Positions 33,152-42,189 of a stretch of DNA of 64,000 bases are shown here, piece after piece. The stretch comes from Bryobacteraceae bacterium (GTDB taxonomy: Bacteria; Acidobacteriota; Terriglobia; Bryobacterales; Bryobacteraceae), in assembly GCA_019752335.1 (NCBI GenBank), contig JAIEMJ010000011.1, positions 234,873-298,872 on the forward strand, in the 5' to 3' direction. The notes below the pieces were generated by a model. That model was not told where the DNA came from, ran no database searches, and saw only the letters and a list, made by a program, of their open reading frames with translations. A program made the translations under genes and the position numbers. The stretch's first letter is position 1, and each line of letters opens with the position of its first letter.

Positions 33152-36100
33152 TCACTTCCGCGTCGAATTCGAGGTGGCCGGCGTCGGCGGCCCACCGGGC
33201 AACTGATAGTTGGGATACTTCGGCCGCGCGAGCTCCGCGCCCGGTCGCTTCGCCAAATCCGCCAGAATCAGTTCGATCGCCTTCTCGAGCTGCGGATCGC
33301 GGCCCTGGCGCCAAAGCTCCGGATCATGCTCCACCTCGACGTCGGGCTCGACGCCCACGTTCTCGGCGATCCACTTCGACGTCGCCGGATCCCAAACGCC
33401 CGAACTGGGCGACGAAACAAAGCCACCGTCCATCAACTGCGGCGCTCCGGCGCGCCCCACCAGTCCGCCCCAGGTGCGTTTGCCCACCAGTTTCCCGGCG
33501 CCCGCGCGGCGGAAGTACCAGGGCATGGCGTCGCCGCCGGAGCCGGCGAATTCGTTCACAATCATCACCTTCGGCCCGTAGATCGCCCCCTGCGGCTGTA
33601 GCTCGTCGGCGCCGTCGCGCGTGGCAACGCGGCTCATCGGTTTCCGCGTCAGCACTTCGACGATGTCGGTGGCGAGCGCGCCGCCGCCGTTGTAGCGCTC
33701 GTCCACGATCGCCGCTTCCTTGCCCACCTGCGCGTAGAAGTAGCGATTGAAGCTCGTCAGCCCGCCAAACGAAGTGTCGGGCATGTAGACATAAGCGGCG
33801 CGGCCATTCGTAGCCTGTTCCACCTTGCGGCGATTGCCCTCAATCCAAGCCAGATTACGCAGACGCCCTTCGTTGGGAATCGGCACGACGGTGACGTCGC
33901 GCGCGTCCTTGCCGGACGGGTCGGCGCCGACGCGCAGCAGCACCTGCTTACCGCTTTTGCCCTCGAAGTACGAGTAGACGTTCTCCTTCGCACTCACGTC
34001 GCGGCCATCGACGGCCAGCAGATAGTCACCCACGTTCACGTTGACCCCAGGCTGGGTGAGCGGCGCGCTCAAGCCCGGGTTCCAGTTCTCGCCGTTGAAG
34101 ATCCGGGCAAAGCGGTAGCGGCCGTTGGCCACTTCGTAGTCCGCGCCGAGCAAGCCCGTGGCGACGCTCTTCACTTCCGGCTGATCGCCGCCGGCGACAA
34201 AGAGATGGCCCACGCTCACTTCGCCCATCATGTCCTGCATGAGGTAATTCAGATCGCGGCGCGAGGAGAGATTGCCGAGAAACTTGCGGTACTTCGCGGT
34301 GAAGTCGCTCACGTTCACGCCGTGCAGGCCGGGGTCATAGAAGAACTCGCGCTGGATGCGCCAGGCGTCGCGGTACATCTGCGCCCACTCCTCGCGCGGA
34401 TTCACGCGCAGTTCGATGTCCGCTGTTTTCAGGGGCGTGGGCGGCGTGGACGGCGGCGGCATCGGCGGCGCGTTCCGGGGCGGCAGCGGACGAATCGCCG
34501 CAATGTACCAATTCGGCCCCTGACGGTAGAGCGCCTTCTCGCCGTTGTAGGACGGCTGAAAGGTAAACACCCCCTGAAACGGCACGTCGGAACGGCGCTC
34601 CTTCAGGTCAAACCGATGCACGGCGAGTCCGAAGGGGCCGCCCGTTGCCGAGGCCGCCTCCACGGCAAAAAACGTGCCGCCTTTGCCCGCGTGCAGGGAC
34701 ACATAACGCCGCGCCGGCATCGGAATCGCGAGCACACGCTGGAGGATATTGTCGAAGTCGATCTTAACGTCCTTCTTCTCGGGTTCCTTCTTCTCGGGAG
34801 TGGCAGCCGGCGCAGGCGCAGCGGGAGCCACCTTCTCCTCGTCGCTCTCCGGCGCGAAGGGCGAAGGGTCGGTCTTCGCGAGCACCAGCAAATACAGGTT
34901 GCTCGTGCTCGGCCGGCTGCCGGACTGAATATCCGGCTGAATCGTCGGCCCCGAGTCCGTCGACGCCGTAAAGTACAGATATTTCCCGTCGCGATCCCAA
35001 ATCGGATTGCGCGCGTCGCTCAGCCCGTCCGTCACCTGCTGGCTCTTCCCGTCCGCGACGTTGTACACGAACACCGCGCCCAGGTAATTGCGCAGACTCT
35101 TCGCATAAGCGAGCCACTTCGAATCCGGTGACCACGTCGGCGACGGCGGCCGGCCCAGCACGCGGTCCTGGTCAATCTTCACGGACTTGCCCGACTCCAG
35201 ATCCACCATCCAAAAATTCAGGTGCGCGTCAATAAAGGAGATCTTCTTCGAATCCGGTGACCACACCGGGCGGCTGTAGAAGGTGGGCTTTTCTTCAATG
35301 CGAATGCGCTTCACTTCACCCTTCCCGTCCTGCGGAGCGATATGCAGGTCATACTCGCCAGCCGCGTCCGAAAAGTAAGCAATCGAGCGTCCGTTAGGGG
35401 ACCAGGACGGGTCGCGATCCATCACGCCCGCGCTGTTCGTGAGATTGCGGACGTCGCCCTTCTCCGCCGGGACCGTGAAGATCTCGCCGCGCCCTTCAAA
35501 GACGGCCCGCGCGCCCGTGGGCGAGATCGCCGCATTCGTCAACCGCGCGCCGATCTTCTCAAAACGCGGACGCACCTCGGCCACATCGGCGGCGGCGGTA
35601 ATCTTCAATTCCGCAAGCTTGCCGCTCTTCAGGTCATACAAATGCAGCGCGCCCAGTTGCTCCACCACAATCGCGTCTTCCGCCGCCGACGCGGACTTAA
35701 AGTCGAAGCCCTTGTTCTCCACGGCGCGCGTGACCTTCTTGCTTTGCGGATCGTAGCTGAAGAGCGACACCACGCCCTCCCGGTCCGACAGGAACCAGAC
35801 CTTGCCGCCGGTCCACATCGGGCAGTAGTCGTTGGAGTTATCGCGCGGCACCTTCGCCACTTTGGACGTCGCGAGATCCGCGATCCAAATCGGCGTCGTC
35901 ATCCCGCCCCGATACCGCTTCCAAGCCGTAAAGGCGCGCCCCATCGGCACATAGGCGAGTTGCTTGCCATCGGGCGCGTAGGCCGCTTCGAAACCCACCG
36001 GCAAGGGCAGCGCCGTCTCCGGGCCGCCGTCCGTCGAGATAGTAAACAGCCGCGGATAGCTCGAGGCATTCGCGTCCCGACCAGAGGCAAAGACGATCTG

Positions 36101-36448
36101 CTTAGAATCCGGCGTCCAACCGACGGCGGTGTCGAACCCGGGATGATGGGTCAGCCGCCGGGGCACGCCACCGGCGGCGGGCATCACGAAGACATCGACG
36201 CTGCCGTCGTATTGGCCGGTGAAGGCGATCTGGGTCCCATCGGGAGAGAAATGCGGATTCGTCTCCGCGCCCGGCCCACTGGTCAGCGGCGCGGCGACTC
36301 CACCGGAACGAGGCGCGATCCAGAGGTCGTTAGCGTATTCAAAGACGATCTGCGTCCGGCTGATGGTGGGATTACGGAAGAACGAGGGCGCGTCGCCTTC
36401 CTGGGCGGCAAGCAGAAGAGGGACGAAAAGCCAACAGAGGAATCGCAT
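33152..36448 (-). CDS. tricorn protease homolog (S41 family), exported
   Basis: Very large secreted protease of 1098 residues with a signal peptide (MRFLCWLFVPLLLAAQ). The N-terminal half is two beta-propellers of WD40/PD40-like blades (IAFTGQYDGSVDVFVMP, SPDSKKISFIDAHLNFWMVD and others). A Pro/Ala/Lys-rich linker near residue 580, a helical C1 domain, and a PDZ region (VNVGDYLLAVDGRDVSA) follow. Last comes the S41 catalytic C2 domain with AIVDERYNGGG and NEFAGSGGDAMPWYFRRAG, where the Ser is the expected nucleophile. Tricorn-type enzymes degrade peptides. The start at 36448 is chosen because it begins the signal peptide. It converges with the secretin. Confidence 0.93.
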   Translation of the reverse strand: MRFLCWLFVPLLLAAQEGDAPSFFRNPTISRTQIVFEYANDLWIAPRSGGVAAPLTSGPGAETNPHFSPDGTQIAFTGQYDGSVDVFVMPAAGGVPRRLTHHPGFDTAVGWTPDSKQIVFASGRDANASSYPRLFTISTDGGPETALPLPVGFEAAYAPDGKQLAYVPMGRAFTAWKRYRGGMTTPIWIADLATSKVAKVPRDNSNDYCPMWTGGKVWFLSDREGVVSLFSYDPQSKKVTRAVENKGFDFKSASAAEDAIVVEQLGALHLYDLKSGKLAELKITAAADVAEVRPRFEKIGARLTNAAISPTGARAVFEGRGEIFTVPAEKGDVRNLTNSAGVMDRDPSWSPNGRSIAYFSDAAGEYDLHIAPQDGKGEVKRIRIEEKPTFYSRPVWSPDSKKISFIDAHLNFWMVDLESGKSVKIDQDRVLGRPPSPTWSPDSKWLAYAKSLRNYLGAVFVYNVADGKSQQVTDGLSDARNPIWDRDGKYLYFTASTDSGPTIQPDIQSGSRPSTSNLYLLVLAKTDPSPFAPESDEEKVAPAAPAPAATPEKKEPEKKDVKIDFDNILQRVLAIPMPARRYVSLHAGKGGTFFAVEAASATGGPFGLAVHRFDLKERRSDVPFQGVFTFQPSYNGEKALYRQGPNWYIAAIRPLPPRNAPPMPPPSTPPTPLKTADIELRVNPREEWAQMYRDAWRIQREFFYDPGLHGVNVSDFTAKYRKFLGNLSSRRDLNYLMQDMMGEVSVGHLFVAGGDQPEVKSVATGLLGADYEVANGRYRFARIFNGENWNPGLSAPLTQPGVNVNVGDYLLAVDGRDVSAKENVYSYFEGKSGKQVLLRVGADPSGKDARDVTVVPIPNEGRLRNLAWIEGNRRKVEQATNGRAAYVYMPDTSFGGLTSFNRYFYAQVGKEAAIVDERYNGGGALATDIVEVLTRKPMSRVATRDGADELQPQGAIYGPKVMIVNEFAGSGGDAMPWYFRRAGAGKLVGKRTWGGLVGRAGAPQLMDGGFVSSPSSGVWDPATSKWIAENVGVEPDVEVEHDPELWRQGRDPQLEKAIELILADLAKRPGAELARPKYPNYQLPGGPPTPATSNSTRK

Positions 36449-37156
36449 CTCGACATTATGACGGAACACCAGGTCTGTTTTCCCAGCGCCAGCTTCATGC
36501 GCCACCGCGACGCCCTACAGTGGGGCTTGCCGAACTTCTGTCACGACCAGTTCAACTAACCCTTTCCGGGGCAACGCCGCTTTCACGGGCACGCCCTGCT
36601 TCACGGCCAACACGCTCTCGCGTTAGGGCAAGCTTAGGGCGGAAACCAAGCGCCGTCCCCCAGCCGCGCACGGAGTCGCCGACGGGCTGCACGCTTCATG
36701 AGGGTCGGAAACCGCGCCGATTCGCCGCGCGCCATCAAGCCCCGAGCGAAGCGAGTGGGTCCCCAAAAGAATCAATGATTTACAAGCTGGTTTCTGGAGA
36801 GTCCCGGTGGCCCCTGCGGGGCCACAAGTTGTGGTGAAAACGTTCACGACACGCCAGGGCATGACGCGCCCACCAGCCCCGAGCACAGCGAGGGGGTCCT
36901 TCGGAAGCGCCGACGTTTTCAAAGGAGTGAGCGGCTCGTCTACCGAATTTCCTAGCCTCGCTCACGACAGAGCGCCCGAGTGGTTACGGGCTTTAGCCCC
37001 GTAAATTGTAAGGCGGACCCCCTGGTCCGTCACCACTGCCATCCCCCGTCCCAACAATTTCAAAAAATCACACCCCCCCGGCAAAACAACAACTTCCCCC
37101 GCCATCACCCGCCCCAAACTGCCCTACGATTTGGCCCGGCATGTCACCCTAAAATC
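36449..37156. other. 708-base intergenic region with short palindromes
   Basis: No credible gene was found. It contains two similar elements, AGCCCCGAGCGAAGCGAGTG (from 36738) and AGCCCCGAGCACAGCGAGGG (from 36875). It also contains the hairpin GTGGCCCC-TGC-GGGGCCAC at about 36808-36826, a REP-like palindrome at 36982-37005, and CGGACC-CCCT-GGTCCG at 37014-37029. From about 37040 the sequence becomes C/A-rich up to the next start. This looks like a decayed or repeat-rich spacer. Confidence 0.6.
36982..37005. repeat. REP-like palindrome, second copy
   Basis: GGTTACGGGCTTTAGCCCCG followed by TAAA; the ACGGGCT/AGCCCCGT arms pair with one bulge. It has the same core as the element at 24228-24250. 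Confidence 0.5.
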
Positions 37157-37870
37157 ATGCCCCGGCCAATCACCGATGCCCAACGCGCTGCCTGCCAACG
37201 CAACGCCCAAATGTCGACCGGTCCTCGCACCGAAGCCGGCAAGTCTCGCGCCCGCCTCAACGCCGTCAAGCACGGCCTCACCGCCAAACTCCCCGTCCTT
37301 CCCTTCGAAAACGAAGCCGACTTCATCGAACTCCGCGACGGCTTCCTCGCCGACTTCGCGCCCCGCAACACCTACGAGAAATTCTTAGTCACCCAACTCG
37401 CCACTCAAGCCTGGCGCCTGCTCCGCTGCCAACAAATCGAAGTCGGCTTGCACACGCTGATGATGAAGCAGACCCTCCACGACCTCCGCTCCCGCGGACT
37501 CAACCCCGACAAAGCCCTCGCCGAAACCCCCTTCACCGGACTCGCCGGTACCCTCGAAGAAAAAGCCATCCACCACACCTTCTTCCGCTATCAGAACGAG
37601 GTCAACCGCTCCTTCGAGCGCGCACGAAAGGCTGTAGAATCAAGCACTCGCCGGTCCGTTTCGTCTAACCCGGAGCCCGCCTCCGGCGCCCAACCACAAG
37701 TCACCCTCGCATCACCGCCCGCCACACCAACATCGCCAACCCCACAATGGCCGCATGAGGCACTGCAATCGCCCCTTCACTTCCCAACCGGTGCGCTGGC
37801 CGCCGCCCCCTCACCAACGCCCAAAGAATCGCCCCTACGTTCTTCAGCGTCACCAGAAACCGCCGTTTAG
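37157..37870 (+). CDS. GPRTxxGK-motif protein (unknown function)
   Basis: Protein of 237 residues opening with the motif ACQRNAQMSTGPRTEAGKSR followed by NAVKHGLTA. That signature is common in short proteins of acidobacteria and planctomycetes whose role is unknown. The middle is helical (FLVTQLATQAWRLLRCQQIE, HHTFFRYQNEVNRSFERA). The last 70 residues are Pro/Ser/Ala-rich and lie on the strand opposite the prepilin peptidase C-terminus, overlapping it by 170 bases, so the tail may be incidental. The ATG at 37157 directly precedes the motif region. No signal peptide is seen. Confidence 0.75.
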   Translation: MPRPITDAQRAACQRNAQMSTGPRTEAGKSRARLNAVKHGLTAKLPVLPFENEADFIELRDGFLADFAPRNTYEKFLVTQLATQAWRLLRCQQIEVGLHTLMMKQTLHDLRSRGLNPDKALAETPFTGLAGTLEEKAIHHTFFRYQNEVNRSFERARKAVESSTRRSVSSNPEPASGAQPQVTLASPPATPTSPTPQWPHEALQSPLHFPTGALAAAPSPTPKESPLRSSASPETAV

Positions 37871-38198
37871 CGATCACCAGCATCAGCGCCCAAAGGCCGC
37901 CGATCACCGCCGTCAGCACAAACAGCTGAATCCACCCCGTCGGACCCAGCAGCACCCCCAGCGCGGCCATCAGCTTCAAATCCCCGCCCCCGCGCCCACC
38001 CGCGAGCCAGAGCGGCAGATAGATCACGGTCGCCAGCAGGAAGCCGAATACAGCCTCACGCCACGTGCCCTGATAAGTCTGCATGACGGCGCCCAGCGCA
38101 AGCCCGGTCATCGTCAGCCAATTGGGGATGCGGCGGGAGCGCAGGTCCCAGACGGCGGCGAGAATCGCCAGGGCCAGCGCCACGGTAGTAAGGGGCAC
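37701..38198 (-). CDS. A24-family prepilin peptidase, CpaA/TadV-type
   Basis: Small inner-membrane aspartyl peptidase of 165 residues. It has the two catalytic Asp motifs, WDLRSRRIPNWLT near residue 18 and GGGDLKLMAALG about 55 residues later, with hydrophobic helices throughout and a C-terminal AIAVPHAAIVGLAML segment equivalent to the usual PYG-type end. It lacks the N-methyltransferase domain of PilD, as CpaA/TadV forms do. It would process pilin-like signal sequences. No pilin gene is adjacent; the orphan secretin at 31.6 kb may be related. Its 3' end overlaps the convergent GPRTxxGK gene. Confidence 0.88.
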   Translation of the reverse strand: MPLTTVALALAILAAVWDLRSRRIPNWLTMTGLALGAVMQTYQGTWREAVFGFLLATVIYLPLWLAGGRGGGDLKLMAALGVLLGPTGWIQLFVLTAVIGGLWALMLVIAKRRFLVTLKNVGAILWALVRGRRPAHRLGSEGAIAVPHAAIVGLAMLVWRAVMRG

Positions 38199-38216
38199 GT
38201 GGAAAAGGTTAGCAGA

Positions 38217-38810
38217 TCAGCCGCGAGTCCAATAGAGCAGCAGAGCGAACAGCACGCCCCAACTGACGGCCACAAAGTTCCAATACATCGCCACCAGGCT
38301 GTCGAGGTTCCGTTGGCGGCGTAACGCCTGTTCGGTCTCTTCCGACCACCGCCGCACCCGCAGCAGCAGGGTGGCCAAGGCCGCAATGCCGCCAAACAAA
38401 TGCAGCCCGTGGAAGCCCGCGAAGATGTAGAAGACGTTGCCGCGTTGCAGACCCGCCAAGGCCTCGAAAGCGCCCTCGCGCTCCAGGAGCACGCAGGCCC
38501 AGAATTGGCTAACCAGGAAGCCGAGCGCCAGCGCAATGGTAAGCCCCAGCAGCATCCGGTACTCGGAAACCCGCGCCCGGCGAATGAACCAGCGCGCGCC
38601 GCCCAGTGTGCCGGCGCTGGCGGCGATCAGCAGCGTGCTGAGCCACAAAGTGCCGGGCACCCTCACCTGCGCGCCGATGTTCGCCGGCAGGACGAAGGCA
38701 TAGGAGAGGATCAGCGAGCCGAAGAACATGGTCAGGCTCGCCAGAAAAGCCAGCATGCCAAACTGCGGCAGGTTCGGCCAATAACGGAATTTACCGATCG
38801 CGTCGTCCAC
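38217..38810 (-). CDS. cytochrome c oxidase subunit III (heme-copper oxidase)
   Basis: Membrane protein of 197 residues with five hydrophobic spans. It carries the subunit III signature FYIFAGFHGLHLFGGIAAL and ends in the conserved type of helix LVAMYWNFVAVSWGVLFALL. Length and pattern fit the short caa3/ba3-type subunit III that stabilises the oxidase core. The GTG start at 38810 is chosen because AGAGAGA precedes it and the longer frame has an implausible cysteine/arginine-rich extension. No subunit I or II is nearby. It follows the PH-like membrane gene by 35 bases and precedes the prepilin peptidase by 18. Confidence 0.8.
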   Translation of the reverse strand: MDDAIGKFRYWPNLPQFGMLAFLASLTMFFGSLILSYAFVLPANIGAQVRVPGTLWLSTLLIAASAGTLGGARWFIRRARVSEYRMLLGLTIALALGFLVSQFWACVLLEREGAFEALAGLQRGNVFYIFAGFHGLHLFGGIAALATLLLRVRRWSEETEQALRRQRNLDSLVAMYWNFVAVSWGVLFALLLYWTRG

Positions 38811-38845
38811 TCTCTCTATTGGACTGCAAAACCGGCCGCAAGATT

Positions 38846-39277
38846 TTATTTTGCAAACGCGCTGTGGGATTCCGCGAGGTCCGGCGGAACATCGCCGCCG
38901 CGGTGCGCCCACACCGCGAGCGACACCACCCGCCGGATCTCTTCGGCGTGTTCGTGGCGTTTCGGGATGCGAATGAGCACCCAGGGCCGCTCCAGCAGCA
39001 GGTCGCCGGTGAAGGGCGAGAAGCGCATCGCGGCGATCTGGCGGTAAAGTAAGCGCTGTTCCCCGAAGCGCGACCGGCAGATCAGCCCGGCGTGCGTGAG
39101 TTCGAACTCCTGCTCATAAAGCATCGCGCGGCGGCTGCAATAGAGCATCCCGGCGAAGGCTAGCGGCATCAGCATTGGCCGCCAGATCAACGCCGCCACC
39201 ATCAACGCGCCGCACACCGCGGCGATCCCCACCTGGAGGCGGATCCACTTGCGCGAAGGGCGATAGAGCACGGACAT
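38846..39277 (-). CDS. PH-like domain membrane protein (hypothetical)
   Basis: Protein of 143 residues with two adjacent hydrophobic helices (VGIAAVCGALMVAALIW and MLMPLAFAGMLYC), then a soluble beta-rich part (FELTHAGLICRSRFGEQRLL, MRFSPFTGDLLLERPWVLI, RIPKRHEHAEEI). This is typical of bacterial PH/YcxB-like membrane proteins. Its segment FSPFTGDLLLE resembles FSRLTGDFVLR in the 47012-47902 gene, suggesting distant homology. The function is unknown. The ATG at 39277 is supported because residues upstream do not look coding. It is divergent from proS. Confidence 0.65.
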   Translation of the reverse strand: MSVLYRPSRKWIRLQVGIAAVCGALMVAALIWRPMLMPLAFAGMLYCSRRAMLYEQEFELTHAGLICRSRFGEQRLLYRQIAAMRFSPFTGDLLLERPWVLIRIPKRHEHAEEIRRVVSLAVWAHRGGDVPPDLAESHSAFAK

Positions 39278-39374
39278 CCGGTTAGTATAGGGCCCGAAGC
39301 CGCCGCGGGAAAGGCCCAGGACGCCCGGAACTGGCGCGGTGCGATACACTGAGAGTTTCCCCGAACAAAACATC

Positions 39375-41072
39375 ATGCGTTGGAGCCAACTTTTCATTCC
39401 CACCCTGCGGGAGAATCCCGCCGAAGCCGAAGTCGCCAGCCACCAGTTGCTGCTGCGAGCCGGCTATATTCGCCAGTTGTCGGCTGGCTTGTATAACTAC
39501 CTTTTTCTCGCGCAGCGCAGTCTGAATAAAATTCAGCGCATTATCCGCGAAGAGATGGACGCCATCGGCGGCCAGGAGATGTTTCTCCCGGCGCTGAACC
39601 CCGCCGAAATCTGGCAGGAGAGCGGCCGCTGGACCGGCATGGGCGCGAACATGTTCCGCCTGAAGGATCGCAACGGCCACGACCTTTGCCTTGGCATGAC
39701 GCACGAAGAGATCATGACCTCGGTCGCGCGCGGCGAAGTGCGCAGTTACCGCCAATTGCCGCAAATCTGGTATCAGATTCAGACTAAGTTTCGCGACGAA
39801 CCACGTCCGAAGTCCGGCCTGTTGCGGGTGCGCCAGTTCATCATGAAGGACTCCTATTCCTTCGACCTCGACGCCGCCGGCCTCGACGCCGCTTACGACA
39901 AACACTACGCCGCTTACTGCCGCATCTTCGAGCGCTGCGGCCTGCAGTTCGCCGCCGTCGAAGCGGACTCCGGCGCCATGGGCGGCTCGCAGTCCAGCGA
40001 ATTCATGGTCCGCACCGAAGCCGGCGAAGACTTTATCGTTCACTGTCCTTCTACCGGTTATGCCGCGAACTTAGAGAAAGCGGTCTCCCGCCCCCAGCCC
40101 CCGGTTGTCGCGGATTCTCCTGAGGAGCTCACTCCCGAGGAATTCCACACGCCCGGCCAGAAAACCATCGACGAAGTAGCCGCCTTTACGAAGTTACCAA
40201 GCACTTCGCAGATTAAATCGTTAGTGATGGTGGCGGACGGCAAGTTAGTGATGGCCCTGCTCCGCGGCGATCATCAATTGAGCGAAACGAAATTCACCGC
40301 CGCACTCGGCGGCGCGAAGGACTTACGTCCCGCCGTAGCGGAAGAGATTCGCGAAGCACTCGGCGCCGATGCCGGATCACTCGGCCCGGTCGGCGTGAAG
40401 TTACGCGTCATTGCGGACTCTGCGCTCGAAGGCCGCCGCAACATGATTTGCGGCGCCAATAAAGATGACTACCATCTGAAAAACGTCACCCCCGGTAAGG
40501 ACTTCCCGGCCACTTACGCGGATATCCGTCAAGTGGTGGCCGGCGATACCGACGTCGTCACCGGAGCGCCGATAGATGTATATAAAGCCGTCGAAATCGG
40601 CCATATCTTCAAGCTCGGCTATCGCTATTCGAAGGCCATGGGCCTGAATGTGCTGGACGCCGAGGGCCAGGAAGTCCCCGTCATTATGGGCTCCTACGGC
40701 ATCGGTGTGGAGCGCATTCTCTGCGCCGCCGTCGAGCTCTATCACGACAAGGACGGCATTTCCATGCCCGCCTCCATCGCCCCCTTTGACGTCGTCATTA
40801 CTCCCGTGAATCTGGCCGACGCCGCGCAAAAAGAGGCCGCGCAAGCCTTGTACGAAGCGGCCAAGCAGGCCGGGCTCGACGCCGTCCTGGACGACCGTGA
40901 CGAGCGCGCCGGCGTGAAGTTTAAGGACGCCGAGTTAGTCGGAATTCCGTGGCGCATCACCGTCGGCAAGAAATTGTCCGAAGGCAAGGTCGAGGTGGTG
41001 GAGCGGCGCGGGAAGAAGTCGCAAGACGTCTTAGTCGGCGACGCGATTGCCCTGGTGCGGGCCGGCGTCTAG
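39375..41072 (+). CDS. proS: proline--tRNA ligase
   Basis: Bacterial-type class II prolyl-tRNA synthetase of 565 residues. It starts [20 protein letters not shown] and has motif 1/2 regions ([39 protein letters not shown]). The editing insertion lies at about 220-390, and motif 3 is [14 protein letters not shown]. An anticodon-binding domain follows, with [20 protein letters not shown]. The insertion domain should clear mischarged Ala-tRNA. The gene uses TTA leucine codons at least eight times, which is unusual for this GC-rich sequence and shared with the next genes. The aminotransferase starts 10 bases after its stop. Confidence 0.97.
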   Translation: MRWSQLFIPTLRENPAEAEVASHQLLLRAGYIRQLSAGLYNYLFLAQRSLNKIQRIIREEMDAIGGQEMFLPALNPAEIWQESGRWTGMGANMFRLKDRNGHDLCLGMTHEEIMTSVARGEVRSYRQLPQIWYQIQTKFRDEPRPKSGLLRVRQFIMKDSYSFDLDAAGLDAAYDKHYAAYCRIFERCGLQFAAVEADSGAMGGSQSSEFMVRTEAGEDFIVHCPSTGYAANLEKAVSRPQPPVVADSPEELTPEEFHTPGQKTIDEVAAFTKLPSTSQIKSLVMVADGKLVMALLRGDHQLSETKFTAALGGAKDLRPAVAEEIREALGADAGSLGPVGVKLRVIADSALEGRRNMICGANKDDYHLKNVTPGKDFPATYADIRQVVAGDTDVVTGAPIDVYKAVEIGHIFKLGYRYSKAMGLNVLDAEGQEVPVIMGSYGIGVERILCAAVELYHDKDGISMPASIAPFDVVITPVNLADAAQKEAAQALYEAAKQAGLDAVLDDRDERAGVKFKDAELVGIPWRITVGKKLSEGKVEVVERRGKKSQDVLVGDAIALVRAGV

Positions 41073-41082
41073 CGAGCCAGCT

Positions 41083-42189
41083 ATGGATTGGGCTGCTGTC
41101 CGTGCCGAATTCCCTGCCCTCGCGAATTGGACTTACTTAAATGCGGCGACGTTCGGGCAGTTACCCGTGCGCGCGACGCAAGCCGTCCAGGCTCATTTCG
41201 CCCATCGCGACGAACTCGCGTCCGCGGACTTTCTTACTTGGTTCGATGACGCGGACCGCCTCCGCGGTAAGCTCGGCTGCCTCTTCGGCGCCACCGCGGA
41301 CGATATCTGCTTCATCCCCGCCACGGCGCATGCCCTCTCCTGGCTGATGCACGGCATTCCCTGGCAAGCCGGCGACGAAATCGTCGCCCTATCGCCCGAG
41401 TTTCCGAATAACGTCTATCATCCGGCCCTCTTGAAAGAGCGCGGAGTTGCCTTAGTGGAAAGGCCTTGGGATCGCTTCTACGACAGTGTCACCCCGCGCA
41501 CGAAGTTAGTCGTAATGAGCGCCATGAATTACTCCACCGGATTCCGGCCGCCGCTCGAAGCCGTGAGCCGTTTCCTGAAGGAGCGCGGGGTCTTGTTCTA
41601 TGTCGACGGTACGCAAGGCGCCGGGGCCTTCACGATTGACTTACCCCGCGTTGACCCGGACTTACTCGCTGTCCATGGCTACAAGTGGATGAATGCGCCC
41701 AATGGTATCGGCTTTGCCTATGTCGCCCCGCGTCTGCGCGCCTGGCTGCCGCCGACGGTCGTTGGCTGGCGCAGCGATCATGGCTGGCGCGAGGTGAACC
41801 AACTGAACCACGGCACGCCGGTGCTGCCCACAGGAGCCGAGAAGTACGAAGGCGTGATGCTCGCGTCCGCGTTACTATGCGCCTTCGAAGCCTCCGTTGA
41901 TCAGTTTCTGGAAATCGGCCTCGCGGCCATTGAAGCCCGAACGTTGGGCCTGTCCAACTTACTCCGCGCAAGGCTGAGCGACTTGGGCGCCACCTTCGCC
42001 GACCCGGGCCCCAGCCCGATCGTCGCGGCCCGCTGGACGCATCGTGACGCGGGCGAACTCGCCACGGCGCTCAAACGCGAACGCATCCTGGTTTCCGCGC
42101 GCCATGGGCACCTACGGCTCTCCACCCATTTCTTTAATCACGAAGCCGACGTGGAACACTGCTTAGGCCAACTCGCCAAGCTTTTATGA
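41083..42189 (+). CDS. class V (PLP-dependent) aminotransferase / cysteine desulfurase-like
   Basis: PLP enzyme of 368 residues. The N-terminus WTYLNAATFGQLPVRA matches the family, with Asp175 and Gln178 in VDGTQGAGAF contacting the cofactor and Lys201 in VHGYKWMNAPNGIGF as the Schiff-base lysine. The active-site Cys loop of true IscS/SufS is not evident, so transaminase, lyase or selenocysteine-lyase-like roles remain open. It starts 10 bases after proS and overlaps yihY as ATGA, so the three genes probably form one operon. TTA codons are unusually frequent (about ten). Confidence 0.88.
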   Translation: MDWAAVRAEFPALANWTYLNAATFGQLPVRATQAVQAHFAHRDELASADFLTWFDDADRLRGKLGCLFGATADDICFIPATAHALSWLMHGIPWQAGDEIVALSPEFPNNVYHPALLKERGVALVERPWDRFYDSVTPRTKLVVMSAMNYSTGFRPPLEAVSRFLKERGVLFYVDGTQGAGAFTIDLPRVDPDLLAVHGYKWMNAPNGIGFAYVAPRLRAWLPPTVVGWRSDHGWREVNQLNHGTPVLPTGAEKYEGVMLASALLCAFEASVDQFLEIGLAAIEARTLGLSNLLRARLSDLGATFADPGPSPIVAARWTHRDAGELATALKRERILVSARHGHLRLSTHFFNHEADVEHCLGQLAKLL

